This document shows positions 23,865 to 34,204 of a stretch of 64,000 nt of DNA, one piece after another. The number at the start of each line of letters is the position of its first letter. The stretch's first letter is position 1. The stretch is from NCBI GenBank assembly GCA_029948255.1, contig JALIZF010001427.1:243096-307095 (forward strand), read 5' to 3'. The notes below the pieces were generated by a model that was given only the letters and a program-made list of their open reading frames with translations, was not told the origin of the DNA and ran no database searches. This DNA is from Telmatactis stephensoni. Taxonomy: Eukaryota > Cnidaria > Anthozoa > Actiniaria > Isophelliidae. The position numbers and the translations under genes were made by a program.

Positions 23865-24348
23865 GCAAAGCGAGGCTATGGAAGCCAGTTTTTTATTCTT
23901 AAAATATTGGATATTCAAATTGTCCTTTATTTATTTATGTTTACACTGAAGTCATTCAATTCTATTCTTTCAATACAGAACCCCAAATTGCACTTTATTA
24001 TAACAATAGAGTTGATGTTCGCGGGCGTAAATGTATTTTTGGCCCGACTCAGGCTCATTTTAGCCCGAGCGTAGCGAGGGTTAAAATGAGCACTGAGAAG
24101 GGCCAAAAACACGTTTACGCCCAATAACATCAACTCTATTACTATTATTATAACTTTATAGGGCATTTACAAAACGAATAAACGACTACATATTCTAAAA
24201 AAACGACTTCACGTCGGTGTTTATTTCATAAATTTACTTGCCGAGTTCACAAATGAGTCTTGGACTAAAATAGTTTTAATATAAAAAAATGTTTATACCA
24301 TAAAGGTGAAATGGCAAAATAATGCAAAAAAAGCAAACTTAAAATAAG

Positions 24349-25966
24349 TCATTTTGAGAAATTAATGTTAACTGTATAGTCATTAAACTGGCAGTTGGGC
24401 ATAAATGCTTGCAGGGAACTTGTCTCATCAAGAGACCATAATACTAAGAGAGCGAAGCTCAGTATTGATGTCTGTGCCATGTTCGTGGCGGCTAAGGCTA
24501 TTTTTAGTAACTTCGCCATCGCGCGCGCAAGGCTCTTAAACAATAGAATTCAAACGGTCCCGTCCGCGCGCACGTCAAAAATCAAATTCTATTGGTTGAG
24601 GGCCTTGCGCGCGCTATGGCGAAGTTACTAAAAATAGCCTTAGCCGCCACGAACATGGCACAGACATCAATACTGAGCTTCGCTCTCTTAGTATTATGGT
24701 CTCTTGGTCTCATTTGAAAGACTTACATTGACTTCGGCGCCATGGCTGAGAACGGCCTTGCTTGATCCACTTTCAACTTCACTCGATGTTGTAAATGGCC
24801 TACTAAGAATATTTGAACAAGCACGTTTCTGTGAAGTCGAACTGTCCTTTATATAGGGTGTCAGGCTTTGCTCATTTTTGTGTTTAGTAATGGCACAAAT
24901 TTGTTTAGTATCAACTCCTGCTTGATAGAAGTTGGTTATGGTGGACGCTCGAACACAGTGTGCAGTGTAGACTTGCGAAAGACCAGCTTTTTTTGATATC
25001 TTTGGCATTAATTGGGAAATGTAATTCTTCCCCATGTGTTCGTTTTTGTACCAACAAGTTCCTGACATCGCGAAGTTTATCAGTGGTGTTTGAAAGAGAG
25101 CTTCGCACTCTGGGTGCAGTTTTTCCAACATACGTTTTAGAGAAGCCACAGGATCAATAGGCGAATCAGGTACTGCATACATTCTAGAGTCGGTGTAATC
25201 TTGATCCTTCTGTTTATAACCACCTTGATAGTTCTTAGACTGCTCTGTGTGGTTTATAATAACATATTCTTGATCTCAGTTTGTCGTCTTTTTTAAACTC
25301 GAGCGAGTTCTTTGTAAGTTCTCTCCGTCCTTCTCTCCCTCTCCTGCCGAGATAATAGCAGAGATTAAACCAAACAAGTTCTTGAAGCTTTTCTGGGCTT
25401 TCTGTTGAGAAGTAAGACTTCAATTTTTCCATATCTCCAGCTTCAATGGGACTTTTATGCCTTGGCTTAGGATTTCCTCGTTTATAATACGACTTGCAAA
25501 CAACTTCAAACATCTTGTTTGCTTGCAAAAATTCGCGGTCTTTCAGAATGTTGATGGGTCTTGAAATAGGCTGACTTGTAATTGCTCTGTGTATTGCAGC
25601 TCTAATGCCAGTCAAGGCACTTGGTGTAAGGTCTGTTTTCTTGTTTGATTTGACTTCAGCGTAAAAACGGCGTAGAATATTATTCAACTCAGTTGGACAT
25701 ACAGTGTTTAGGTCGCAATCAATTCGTCTCTTTGAACACCACTCTTTGAATTTTTTCAGTCCCCATAAAGTTTGATTTTTAGTATTTTTCGGAACCGACT
25801 GCTCTTCAAGCTTGTTTAAATCCTCTTCCCCGAGTTCTGACGACTGTGAATTTTGTCCTTTTATCAATTCTTCTGCCATTTTCCCTTGATTTTGTAAACA
25901 CAACTCGAGAATATGCAAGCTTGAAAACGACGCCGACCTTGTTGACATTTGAGTGGTTTCCGTCAT
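24349..25966 (-). pseudogene. Crypton-type tyrosine recombinase (frameshifted, MITE-interrupted)
   Basis: The frame from 25966 gives an N-terminal core-binding region (TLWGLKKFKEWC, then LNNILRRFYAEVKS) and the first catalytic Arg in YYLGRRGREG. A single-base frameshift near 25250 moves the frame to the segment ending 24714. That segment holds the HxxR box (AHCVRAS), the following His (ITKHKN) and the nucleophile Tyr (LTPYIKD), so the full R-H-R-H-Y set is present. The last ~20 codons (QFNDYTVNIN end, stop at 24349) are split off by a 278-bp foldback. It would have catalysed site-specific recombination of the element's DNA circle. Two lesions make it inactive as read, unless the frameshift is a sequencing error. 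Confidence 0.85.
24429..24706. mobile_element. Foldback MITE inside the recombinase gene
   Basis: Perfect arms of about 110 bp start CAAGAGACCATAATACTAAG. The flanks are GTCTCAT on both sides (24422-24428 and 24707-24713), a 7-bp target duplication. With the MITE and one GTCTCAT removed, the recombinase frame continues in phase through SLQAFMPNC to its stop, which supports the boundaries. Confidence 0.92.
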
Positions 25967-26099
25967 TTCATTGGCTAAACAGATTATTTTCCCCGTTTCT
26001 TATTGGCTGACGGCAGCGGGCTAAAATCTATTTTAGCCCGCTGATTTTCCCATTTTAGCCCGCAAAATGCGCCACAATGCCCTATAAAGTTATAATAAT

Positions 26100-26773
26100 A
26101 TCGATTTATGAATCCGCTCTGGACCAATCATAGTACAGATATATGTTGTTGTCGTCGTCGTTTGTTATGGTAGTTTTCTGATGATAGTGATGATGATGGT
26201 GATGATGAAAAACTATTCAGAAGTCCCAAAATGAACATCTAAAAACAAGGAAAATGATGCTTTTGATATAAATGTACTGAATCATAAAAATGATGGAGAG
26301 AGTCGTTTGTCGTTTGCGTTATACTACATCTCGGAGTACGATCGATTATTGCTTTTTGGAACTGTTTGGACTTGTGCATATCTCATGATTAAAATTTATA
26401 CAAAAATGATTTCATTGGCTTGATTCACGACGTTTTGCCAATAAATAATTGCAATAACTGACTCGTATCAACTATTAATACAAATAAAAGAAGAAAAGGC
26501 TTGATAGTGCAAATAACTTAGAATTTTTTCTTTGGCATATCTTACAAGTTGGGCAATGTTCGCTGGTTATAATTCACCTAAGCAAATACCATTAAAAGCC
26601 GTCGTCAGTGAAAACAGACAGCTAGATTTATGAAAAGCCTATTCATTATGCAGGCGCAGGTGAAGAGATTGCTGTAATTACTTTTACTTTATAGATAAAA
26701 TGGAAAAAAACGAAAAGAAAAGAAAAGTAAAAAAGAAAAAGCACCAACAAGGAACCTGCGGCAAAGAAAGAAA
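26100..26773. other. Copy A interior, no gene seen
   Basis: Matches 40592-41270 of copy B. A GTCGTCGTC/GATGATGAT-rich patch lies at 26150-26210. Nothing coding. Confidence 0.4.
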
Positions 26774-27005
26774 CTAACGTTTAAAGGAGTTTCCTGAATC
26801 TTTTCTTTCTTTTTTTGAAACTTGTTTTTTGTTTTGAAGAAACAACAAAATGTATCCAAGAAGTACAAATGCTAGGGAAGTGGAAGAAGAATCTGTCAAA
26901 ACCTCTGCGAACGTAAGATAAGTGTTGTATTTTTCTTTGTTCAGACTGATGTTGACTGGCCTATTGCTATCAAGACATTTGACCGACTCGTAAAATTTAG
27001 GTTTC
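26774..27005 (-). CDS. Possible terminal exon of a single-pass membrane protein (copy A)
   Basis: A minus-strand frame opens at a CTATAG acceptor-like site. It encodes a polar segment with one N-glycosylation sequon (NIS), a 19-residue hydrophobic segment (TSLAFVLLGYILLFL), then a Lys-rich end (NKKQVSKKERK), the order of a type I membrane-protein terminus. Copy B keeps the frame (41271-41505), with one Gly-to-Glu change inside the hydrophobic segment and altered last residues. No neighbouring exon could be joined with confidence. A phase-0 donor (AAACAG/GTAAGA) near 27633 on the same strand is the only candidate partner and its phase does not match. Confidence 0.2.
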
Positions 27006-27098
27006 CAGCTATAGACTATAGACAATTAGAAGAGACTTAAATGACTTATAGGAAACAATCGTAAAAAAGTTTCAACAAAGATAAATTAAGATTAAATA

Positions 27099-27263
27099 TA
27101 ATAACAACAACAACAACAACAATATGTTTATTTAGTACCACAATTACATGAATAAATATTTTACATGAATATAACATAAAACGGAAATTTAGGTACAAGC
27201 CACCTATAATAACCATATCTGGCTAACCGAGATAGGTGGCAACATGACATAACATAATAAGAT
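27099..27263. mobile_element. Short interspersed insertion, absent from copy B
   Basis: Copy B reads straight through TAAATATAATAAGATATG. Copy A has 165 extra bases that start with an (AAC)n run, include TTTATTTAGTACCACAATTACATG and a GCCACCTAT...ATAGGTGGC hairpin, and end in a repeat of ATAATA. The hairpin motif also occurs at 22440 and 38300, so this is a dispersed SINE-like family. Confidence 0.75.
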
Positions 27264-27683
27264 ATGTGAAAATCTAAAGACTTTGTAGAAATGATTATAA
27301 TATAAAGATTACTCAATAAGATAAATTAAATGGCAACTGTTCAAATTAATAGCTGATACGTATTCAGTGTTTATGAAGGCCACTAGAAAAGATCTTCAAT
27401 TAATCACAACATCGATTTCATTTTTCCATTTGAGAGCATCTAGACTTTTTGAGTTAACACCAGGGTCGCTGAATGGCCTTAAGTTGTTATTGCAGCTGAT
27501 ATAGCAAGGTAATATTTCAAAAGGATTCTACGTTTTGCCTTAATACATTATAGCAGTTCAGCTCTACCATACAGTGAAAAAAGGATTTTTTAAAGAGAAA
27601 GGTGTTATTATTTGACAAACGAAAACCTCTTACCTGTTTGTCGTAAAGCGCAGCGTTAATGGATCTCATGTCATGTTTGCTTA

Positions 27684-28014
27684 ATTCACCTTCCCGGAGT
27701 TTCCCAGAATTCTTTATGATTTGCCCGCGCAAGCGAGGTCAGGGGACAAAAATATTAAGAAATGATGGCATTTATTGGGAACTCTTGCATTTATATGACA
27801 AAAACGTTGATTATGTCATAACAGAAGTAGTAGAAACTTTAGAGAATTTCTTCAAAACCATTCTTATGAACTGTTATCGGAGTTTATAGGTACTATAGTC
27901 GTTTTTGGCGAATTTTTCAAGTGTATCTAAGACTTGCTTTAAGAATTTTGTCCCCTGACCTCGCTCGCGCGCGCTGAATCGTCATGAATTCTGGGAAACT
28001 CTGGGAAGGTGAAT
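27684..28014. repeat. Foldback MITE (copy A)
   Basis: ATTCACCTTCCCGGAGTTTC and a following GAATTC/GCGCGC/GAGGTCAGGGGACAAAA series are mirrored at the right end. The loop is about 200 bp, AT-rich and non-coding. Copy B has the same element at 42029-42357. Confidence 0.9.
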
Positions 28015-28537
28015 AGTCACCGAATCATTCAGTCATTTGAATGTCAGTTGGTTACCAGAGCAACGCCTCGTATTTTCATGACATATATATGAATATTGAA
28101 GTTAGATTTTTTTAAAAGCTGAATATATTTAAAATTATAATATAGCTTAATTATAACACACGTTCTGATTGGCTGAGAGACTATTTCAAAGGTAAAGACC
28201 TGGTTTTCTGACGAATGATTATACCAAAAAGTCTATTTACAAACTTAGAAATATACTAGAAAATACTTTCCATCATTCCAGTTATCGTTTGAATTTACAA
28301 ACTAAGCCTCGTGGTCGGACAATAACAATAAACGTAATGGAAAATCAAATGTAAGGAACTAGAATTCACAAAATAGGAATTTGTTTTTTTCTCCCAGATT
28401 AGTTTCGATCAATAAGAGTTATTTTTCATTGAACAAAGTTTTGTTTCTTACTTACAAAGAGAGGCGAAGATTTCCAAAACTGACTGTCGCCACGAGACTA
28501 TTTGTTCATTCAATCATCCTTCGAACCAACCTTATGA
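28015..28537. other. Copy A interior, no gene seen
   Basis: AT-rich. Copy B has a 15-base insertion (AGGTAGGAGACCCAA) near 42590. Nothing coding. Confidence 0.4.
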
Positions 28538-29726
28538 ACTAACTACGCCAGTCATCACCAATCATCCTTATGAACTTACTACGCCAGTCATCACCAATCA
28601 TCCTTATGAACTAACTACGCCAGTCATCACCAATCATCCTTATGAACTTACTACGCCAGTCATGACATCACCAATCATCCTTATGAACTAACTACGCCAG
28701 TCATCACCAATCATCCTTATGAACTAACTACGCCAGTCATCACCAATCATCCTTATGAACTAACTACGCCAGTCATCACCAATCATCCTTATGAACTAAC
28801 TACGCCAGTCATCACCAATCATCCTTATGAACTAACTACGCCAGTCATCACCAATCATCCTTATGAACTAACTACGCCAGTCATCACCAATCATCCTTAT
28901 GAACTTACTACGCCAGTCATCACCAATCATCCTTATGAACTAACTACGCCAGTCATCACCAATCATCCTTATGAACTTACTACGCCAGTCATCACCAATC
29001 ATCCTTATGAACTAACTACGCCAGTCATCACCAATCATCCTTATGAACTTACTACGCCAGTCATCACCAATCATCCTTATGAACTAACTACGCCAGTCAT
29101 CACCAATCATCCTTATGAACTAACTACGCCAGTCATCACCAATCATCCTTATGAACTAACTACGCCAGTCATCACCAATCATCCTTATGAACTTACTACG
29201 CCAGTCATGACATCACCAATCATCCTTATGAACTAACTACGCCAGTCATCACCAATCATCCTTATGAACTAACTACGCCAGTCATCACCAATCATCCTTA
29301 TGAACTAACTACGCCAGTCATCACCAATCATCCTTATGAACTAACTACGCCAGTCATCACCAATCATCCTTATGAACTAACTACGCCAGTCATCACCAAT
29401 CATCCTTATGAACTAACTACGCCAGTCATCACCAATCATCCTTATGAACTTACTACGCCAGTCATCACCAATCATCCTTATGAACTAACTACGCCAGTCA
29501 TCACCAATCATCCTTATGAACTTACTACGCCAGTCATCACCAATCATCCTTATGAACTAACTACGCCAGTCATCACCAATCATCCTTATGAACTTACTAC
29601 GCCAGTCATCACCAATCATCCTTATGAACTAACTACGCCAGTCATCACCAATCATCCTTATGAACTAACTACGCCAGTCATCACCAATCATCCTTATGAA
29701 CTAACTACGCCAGTCATCACCAATCA
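28538..29726. repeat. 36-bp minisatellite with higher-order structure (copy A)
   Basis: About 33 units of 36 bp, consensus CATCACCAATCATCC plus TTATGAACT and (A/T)ACTACGCCAGT. The array is unusually homogeneous. A marker unit with a 5-base insertion (CATGACATCACC) occurs at 28661 and 29206, 545 bases apart. The A/T variants after each marker follow the same 14-unit order (AAAAAATATATAAA), so a 15-unit block was duplicated whole. Because 36 is divisible by 3 the array is open in frame (ITNHPYELTTPV per unit), but it has no gene context. Confidence 0.97.
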
Positions 29727-29730
29727 GTTA

Positions 29731-30696
29731 GTATGCATACAACCGCTGTCCGAAGTTCCGAAGTGTCTTGGAAAACGAAGCAATTACTAAATAAAGGTTC
29801 AAACACTAGGGCGAGGGTTTGCATTGAAATTAGGGTAAGACGAAAATTAAACTGCATCCGGTTACTAAAAATAGCACAGATGGGAATTATCACGGCGCGC
29901 GCCCCATTAACAAGTTTCCCTCTCTTATTTATGTTCTCTTGGACTTACAGAATAAGGATTTTGCTGGTAAACGAGAAGCTGTTGATTTGAATTATCTGTT
30001 GGCTGACACCGATAGCTTGTGTCAAAACATCTATACACTGGCGTAGTTAGTTCATAAGGATGATTGGTGATGACTGGCGTAGTAAGTTCATAAGGATGAT
30101 TGATGATGACTGGCGTAGTAAGTTCATAAGGATGATTGGTGATGACTGGCGTAGTAAGTTCATAAGGATGATTGATGATGACTGGCGTAGTTAGTTCATA
30201 AGGATGATTGGTGATGACTGGCGTAGTTAGTTCATAAGGATAATTGGTGATCACTGCATGGCGTAGTTATAGTTTATCCTTTATTAATTAATTATCCTTA
30301 TGAACTAACTACGCCAGTCATCATCAATCATCCTTATGAACTTACTACGCCAGTCATCACCAATCATCCTTATGAACTAATTACGCCAGTGTATAGATGT
30401 TTTGACACAAGCTATCGGTGTCAGCCAACAGATAATTCAAATCAACAGCTTCTCGTTTACCAGCAAAATTCTTATTCTGTAAGTCCAAGAGAACATAAAT
30501 AAGAGAGGGAAACTTGTTAATGGGGCGCGCGCCGTGATAATTCCCATCTGTGCTATTTTTAGTAACCGGATGCAGTTTAATTTTCGTCTTACCCTAATTT
30601 CAATGCAAACCCTCGCCCTAGTGTTTGAACCTTTATTTAGTAATTGCTTCGTTTTCCAAGACACTTCGGAACTTCGGACAGCGGTTGTATGCATAC
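29731..30696. mobile_element. 966-bp foldback element with internal minisatellite arms
   Basis: GTATGCATACAACCGCTGTC opens the left arm, and its reverse complement closes the right arm at 30696. Each arm has about 300 bp of unique sequence followed by several inverted 36-bp units of the same family as the flanking array. The centre is near 30275. Flanking TA on each side fits a TA target duplication. The 85-99 residue frames within each arm (same peptide on opposite strands) are mirror images and not genes. Confidence 0.9.
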
Positions 30697-31106
30697 TATG
30701 CTTTAGTGATTGCCTCGTAGCATGTTTTGGTTGCATAAAACAGAATACAAAAGGCTTAATTGCTCATAGCGCTTGATGGAATACTTAAAATACTAACCAA
30801 AGAAACATCACACAAGGAAGGCAATAGCCGGGATAGATTAGTTTTAAGAAAAACTGCCAAAATCCTTTGCGGTCTTGAAGTGTACACTGTGGACTTGTTG
30901 TGGCACGTATTTTGGATTAGGTGTATATACTATGCTTTAGTACTAAATTGAATTTCGGCAGTTCATATACTCAAAATGTTTTCCTTTGCTTTTTATTTCA
31001 ACATTTACTCTCGTGCTGATAGAGTACAAACACTAAAAGCTTGGATGACTTTGATGTTAGACTTCCGACGATTTTTGTTGCTTGACGACAGCAGAAAGAA
31101 TTAAAG
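30697..31106. other. Spacer between the two block copies
   Basis: About 410 bases of AT-rich DNA found only once in the window. No feature recognised. Confidence 0.45.
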
Positions 31107-31250
31107 GTTTAAGTTTCAATACGAGTTTTCTTTCACCGACGTAAATTTCTTAAACGTTAACATAAAGCTGAACTCTGACGGCTCACTCTACACAGACGTT
31201 TATCATAAGCCCAACGATACGCATTCATATATAAACTGGTCCTCGGCATA
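31107..31250 (+). pseudogene. Penelope-like RT fragment (copy B), interrupted
   Basis: Same fragment as at 17157, with Val-to-Ile, Asn-to-Lys and Val-to-Ile changes. It is broken after SS by about 140 bases of inserted AT-rich DNA (GATAGATAGATCGTTTATTC onward), after which the remaining SSAYPRH-type codons resume at 31391. Confidence 0.75.
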
Positions 31251-31489
31251 GATAGATAGATCGTTTATTCACACTTTGAGTTTTTTAAGTACATTTTCAT
31301 TTGATAGATATACATATATAATTAGTACATATACAAATAGAGAAATTAAGTTTACAAAATAATAACTAGTGTCGGAGAACGGGATATCCATATCCTCGTC
31401 ACTTTGCTTGCAATTGAGAGTACGAGAAAATACACATATAGAATGATGTAAATACCTTTCAAAATCCTATTTCTGAATGATTTTAATTA

Positions 31490-31655
31490 TATTTATAATA
31501 ATAAAAATAATAATAAAATAACTTATATAGCGCCAAAATCCTAAAGTTCAGTGGCGCTGTGTAATATAAATTACAATTTACAGAAAACTAAGAAAGGTAG
31601 ACAAATGGAATATATGATATACATTGGCGTATATCAGATCTTCCATTTCTATATT
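31490..31655. mobile_element. SINE-like insertion in copy B
   Basis: Copy A goes directly from GAATGATTTT to ATATTTACATAATG. Copy B has about 165 extra bases that start with an (AAT)n run and contain ACTTATATAGCGCCAAAATC and AGTTCAGTGGCGCTGTG, a short GC-containing hairpin. Non-coding. Confidence 0.65.
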
Positions 31656-31846
31656 TACATAATGAAAACTGCAAAAGTTAATCATTTGATCACTATGATA
31701 CGAATTAAACAAGCAAATAAACGTCTCCTTCGAATCAGCGCCCCTCGTGTTATCCTAAATTCGCTTATTCGAGAATTAATGTTACTTCTCGTGTGTAGCT
31801 CATGCTTAGCAAAGCATATTCTTTAACTGCTATACTGAGTACTCAC

Positions 31847-31970
31847 GACTCTTAAAACTCCAGTACATACGGGCTTAGCCTCACTTCTGCAGCAGAAATT
31901 AGAATGACAAAAAAGCAACTCCTCGATTCGAGGCTAAGCTTACATGTACTGGAGTTTTAAGAGTCGTGAA
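31847..31970. repeat. Foldback element (copy B)
   Basis: Counterpart of 17587-17712, with one loop substitution. Confidence 0.85.
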
Positions 31971-31973
31971 TTA

Positions 31974-32243
31974 ATGCATATTGCATTATATAGTTCGTGG
32001 TTATACTGTATAATAACGGCTAGATTTTCCACAAAATCGAGTTTTTGTGACAACAGCTCATTCGTTTAATGTCGTATATATCACAAATTACTGACATAAA
32101 ACGCGATCAGTGTATATCATATTATAGCTGAATGACTGTTTTAGATTTTGGTGCCGTTTGACGGTCATTGCTCAAAGGGAGTCAAAGTTATGAGCCAAAA
32201 ACCGATATGACCGATTTGGCCATTTGGAACTATTGACTCACCT
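31974..32243. mobile_element. 270-bp insertion in copy B, starting with half of the 44196 hairpin
   Basis: Absent from copy A, where GTGAATTAAGAAG is continuous. Its first ~40 bases are the reverse complement of the left half of the hairpin at 44196-44310. The rest (from AACGGCTAGATTTTCC) matches 44874-45105. Confidence 0.8.
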
Positions 32244-32322
32244 TAAGAAGTTTAAGATTGTTCAACGACGACGTAGCTGAAAAAGTGATTTGCTCTGTTT
32301 TGGCTAAATCTATGTTTTCCTG

Positions 32323-32868
32323 CATGTGTTACGCTACAGATTTTCAATAATTATGTATTTATTAACCTCAATGTATTTTTGAGTAATTTACTAGCTAAGC
32401 ATTTTAAGTGTTGTAACCTTGACCGTTTTGATTGTAGGATTTGTGTATTGTTTCGACTTGTGTGACGCACCCTCTTTCTCTATAATCCAAACAGACCAAC
32501 GTAGGGTTTCTCTTTGACTCCAAACGTGATGTAAACAGGAAATGAGCTTTAGTTTTAGTGGTTATTTAAGGACTGTCGATATTTGTTGCACTCGCACACT
32601 CTTTAGTCTTTGTACAAACTAGCGAGGCAAGTTTGGGATTCGACTCAGTGTTAATTGGAAAGTACAGCCCTAAGTAAGGAAAGTGGTCGAGTAAGGAACT
32701 CCTTCTGACAGCCACTCTGACTAAGGAAAGTCTTTCTGGTTGGCCTGGCTCTATCCCGCCTTGTAGTACCAAGCCTTGCTTAGCTTGTAATTAGCTCTTG
32801 TTCAAAGTCTAATAAACGAGTTAGCAGAGCAGGCGATTCCCGACTAGTCTCTCGTAACAGTCTCTCGT
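32323..32868. mobile_element. LTR-like block in copy B
   Basis: A 546-bp segment missing from copy A. Within it 32327-32859 has inverted termini TGTTACG/CGTAACA, an AATAAA near 32813, and the 5'-TG...CA-3' ends typical of a retroviral-type LTR. No matching 5-bp target duplication is visible, so a solo LTR is suggested but not proved. A second copy lies at 45186-45721. The 68-residue minus frame inside is not considered a gene. Confidence 0.5.
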
Positions 32869-33303
32869 ATTCGTTAATAGATGAATTTTGCATTCAATAT
32901 TCCATAGAATTACAATACACTATGAATATTAAACAGTAAATTATGAAAGCAAAAGGGTTGTGCATTCCTGTATTCTCGGTAGAGCATCATACTTCGAGTT
33001 TGCCGTTATGTATTGGCAGAAGACGGAGAAAATCCTCTATACTGAACTTCCACATGTCAGCTTTATTCTTCTTGATTAATCCTATTGTTCACTACCGTCG
33101 TCGTCAGCGTTGATATCACACAATCTTAAACTCCCTAGTAGTACGGATCCACAGTGGATGTTCTTCTTAAGATTCTAGTAAGAACAGATTTCTGGTAATA
33201 TTTAGGTGTCGATAAAATACGTAATCAAATGTGCGTAACGTAATCAAGTGTACGTAACGTACAAGTCAAGTTACATCCATCAATACGTTGAGATACGTTG
33301 CTA

Positions 33304-33674
33304 CTATTTCTCAACAAAAACTACTGCTAGCAGACTTGCAAGAATGTAAACCAGCAAATGATATCCACGTTGAGGCTTCGAGTGACTGCAATATGCATTA
33401 GGTGCATTGAAGTGATTGCAAAGATCGCAAGAACAGCAACGAGGTTTACAGTAATATCCGGGGTGATTGCATGTTTGATTAACGCAATAACCTTTGCTGT
33501 CTGCACAAAATCTCCGGTAGTTAGTCATCTTTGGTGTACCGTTAACACTGACCTCTGCCAAAATCTGCTCCACACAAACCGTGCTGCAATTCGGCTTCTT
33601 TTCTAGGTTATTTTGCGAGTCGCAATCGTCCCATGACTTTTTTGACCAGCACTCATAACACTGTAGACTCCAAA
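33304..33674 (-). CDS. Ly6/uPAR-domain GPI-anchored protein, terminal exon (copy B)
   Basis: Paralogue (or allele) of the exon at 18229-18599, with the same acceptor, 14 Cys, CCSCDLCN signature and hydrophobic GPI-type tail. Its CYEC start replaces CYVC. Gln-to-Lys, Ser-to-Pro and His-to-Tyr changes fall in the Cys-rich C-terminal half. The frame is intact from the acceptor to the stop at 33304-33306. The whole exon, intron flank and downstream DNA are duplicated together, so both copies should be equally expressible if the upstream exon is also present twice. Confidence 0.85.
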
Positions 33675-34204
33675 CTAAAACAAAATGCAGATAAACGCAG
33701 TTGTAATTAGGTAGGAATAAAGGGTCCTCAGTATCGAGTCACTCCAAAAGAAAAACACGTCTATTCAAATAATCCAAGTTTTTCTACTACAGTTACTCAT
33801 AGACTAACCTTTTCCAAATTCTCATGACTGACCACGTGACAATACAGGGTGTCTTAAAAGTTTGTGCCCCTGAATTGAACTAGAATAGCTCATTACTAAG
33901 GTGGCTCGACCCCATAATTTTACATGAACACTTTCCAACTTTGAAATGCTCATGCCTTAACAGATTGACTTCAATTTCATATCCATTATAACACATTAGT
34001 TACATATAGACTGAAAAGCAATATTGAATGTGTTTTTGGGAGATCGGACGGAATATCACGTGATAATGACGTCAAATGTGTTTTAGCTTCGGGTTCAATT
34101 TTGGCTCTCAAATGCATTTGCTAAGGAAATGCTCGATGCTACATATACCTTGGATGTTTGCCTTCCTCTTAAAGAAGTCTCACTAAAATGAGCGTAAAAG
34201 CACA

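Larger units (their letters stand above)
23997..26099. mobile_element. Crypton-like tyrosine-recombinase element, absent from copy B
   Basis: Copy B runs uninterrupted across this point (about 40590), so this is a 2.1-kb insertion with its empty site available. A perfect 23-bp inverted pair, starting ATTATTATAACTTTATAG, lies at 24144-24166 and 26077-26099. Left of it, 24004-24142 is a separate palindrome (AATAGAGTTGATGTT arms; inner TTTTAGCCCG repeats also seen near 26030-26065). The exact junction and target duplication are blurred by AT-rich sequence. Cryptons are generally described as lacking terminal inverted repeats, which makes this pair notable. Confidence 0.8.
17157..29726. repeat. 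Copy A of a ~13-kb duplicated block
   Basis: Sequence from AAGTTTCAATACGAG onward matches 31107-44196 in the same order and orientation. Shared content: Penelope RT scrap, foldback, Ly6 exon, Penelope endonuclease, AT-rich single-copy DNA, microsatellites, the foldback at 27684, and the 36-bp array. Substitutions are about 1% where I compared (4 in 371 bases of the Ly6 exon). Larger differences are discrete insertions. Copy A uniquely holds a Crypton-like element (23997-26099) and a SINE (27099-27263). Left of the block the two copies are unrelated. It is either a true tandem duplication or a misplaced haplotype. Confidence 0.93.

Noticed and set aside
28538..30254. Repeat protein with ITNHPYELTTPV units
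   Set aside because: The frame is open only because the unit is 36 bp and stop-free. Longest frames change strand and start with array homogeneity, and there is no signal peptide, splice site or flanking coding sequence.
29733..30736. Matching 85- and 99-residue frames on opposite strands
   Set aside because: They are the two arms of one foldback read in mirror image.
32566..32772. 68-residue minus frame repeated at 45425-45634
   Set aside because: Lies within the LTR-like block; no similarity to gag or pol and differs at its start between copies.
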